Assembly: GCA_015661795.1 (NCBI GenBank) | Contig: DQVJ01000111.1 | Location: forward strand, 1-5,821 | Length of the DNA: 5,821 nt | From: Sulfurovum sp. | Lineage (GTDB): Bacteria; Campylobacterota; Campylobacteria; Campylobacterales; Sulfurovaceae | Direction: 5' to 3' | In this document: positions 5,644 through 5,821 of the stretch, one piece after another | Position numbering within the stretch: position 1 is the stretch's first letter | Layout of the letters: the number at the start of each line of letters is the position of its first letter | Notes under the pieces: generated by a model | The model's database searches: none | What the model saw: the letters and a program-made list of their open reading frames with translations, nothing else | What the model was told of the DNA's origin: nothing | Position numbers and translations under genes: made by a program

Positions 5644-5821
5644 TTATACGACTTTAAATACTAAAGCCACTTCATTACAAATGGGAAAATGAATACATTT
5701 GATACAGTCAGCCCAAATTTTATGTTCTGGTATCAATTCTTTACTAATCTCAGAAAACCCAAGTTTTTCAAAAAATGCAGGTAAATAGGTAAGTACCAAT
5801 ACATCTTCTTCTACTCCTAAA
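5644..5821 (-). CDS. GNAT N-acetyltransferase, ArgA-like (N-acetylglutamate synthase type), C-terminal part only
   Basis: Only the last 58 codons and the TAA stop are in the window; the gene begins beyond the right edge. The peptide has the end of a GNAT fold: LTYLPAFFEKLGF (10-22 of the visible part), the usual helix and strand after the acetyl-CoA site. Next comes a tail with HKIWADCIKCIHFPICNEVALV (33-54; quoted pieces HKIWADC and CNEVALV), where cysteines are spaced C-x2-C-x5-C. From memory this Trp/Cys tail is typical of short ArgA-like acetyltransferases of arginine synthesis in Campylobacterota, thermophiles and archaea, which acetylate glutamate with acetyl-CoA. Another GNAT substrate cannot be excluded without the N-terminal part. 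It is the upstream neighbour in the mreD-like/mrdA operon (15-base gap). Confidence 0.75.
   Translation of the reverse strand, partial: LGVEEDVLVLTYLPAFFEKLGFSEISKELIPEHKIWADCIKCIHFPICNEVALVFKVV

Noticed and set aside
1..5821. Defence system, mobile element or CRISPR content
   Set aside because: All genes but the small lipoprotein fit housekeeping families in tight operons; there are no direct-repeat arrays, transposase or integrase motifs, or shifts in base composition that I could see.

Overview
The window holds compact, AT-rich bacterial DNA with seven protein-coding genes. It most likely comes from a Campylobacterota (epsilonproteobacterial) chromosome of the Sulfurovum/Sulfurimonas kind. 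This is inferred from the form of the encoded proteins (a YbeY with LGS in place of the usual LGD, an unusual HemF, a PBP2 preceded by a small membrane protein), from promoters that rely on the -10 box, and from very tight packing. No database search was possible, so the genus is not fixed. No tRNA, rRNA, CRISPR array, insertion sequence or phage gene is visible.

Left part (1-1236): a divergent pair. On the minus strand is a 3'-truncated hemF, for oxygen-dependent coproporphyrinogen III oxidase of haem synthesis; it runs off the left edge. On the plus strand is a small lipoprotein of unknown function. A 112-bp spacer between them carries back-to-back -10 elements.

Middle (1240-3340): queC (7-deazaguanine/queuosine pathway, minus) converges on the lipoprotein gene with a 3-bp gap. 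It diverges from ybeY (rRNA maturation endoribonuclease, plus) across only 57 bp. ybeY is followed after one base by a TTG-started CaCA-family Na+/Ca2+ antiporter gene (yrbG-like), so these two form a translationally tight pair.

Right part (3347-5821): a minus-strand operon that reads, in order of transcription, an ArgA-like GNAT acetyltransferase (start outside the window), a small polytopic membrane protein placed like MreD, and mrdA (PBP2). The last two overlap by 4 bp. PBP2 and the membrane protein probably work together in the elongasome that builds the lateral cell wall. The operon converges on the antiporter gene, and a perfect 14-bp inverted repeat covers both stop codons.

I see no new multi-gene system: this is largely housekeeping DNA. 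The points most worth a second look are the non-canonical active-site positions of the HemF, a predicted Cys/Cys/His/Cys zinc site in PBP2, the hairpin shared by two convergent genes, and a possibly leaderless ybeY.
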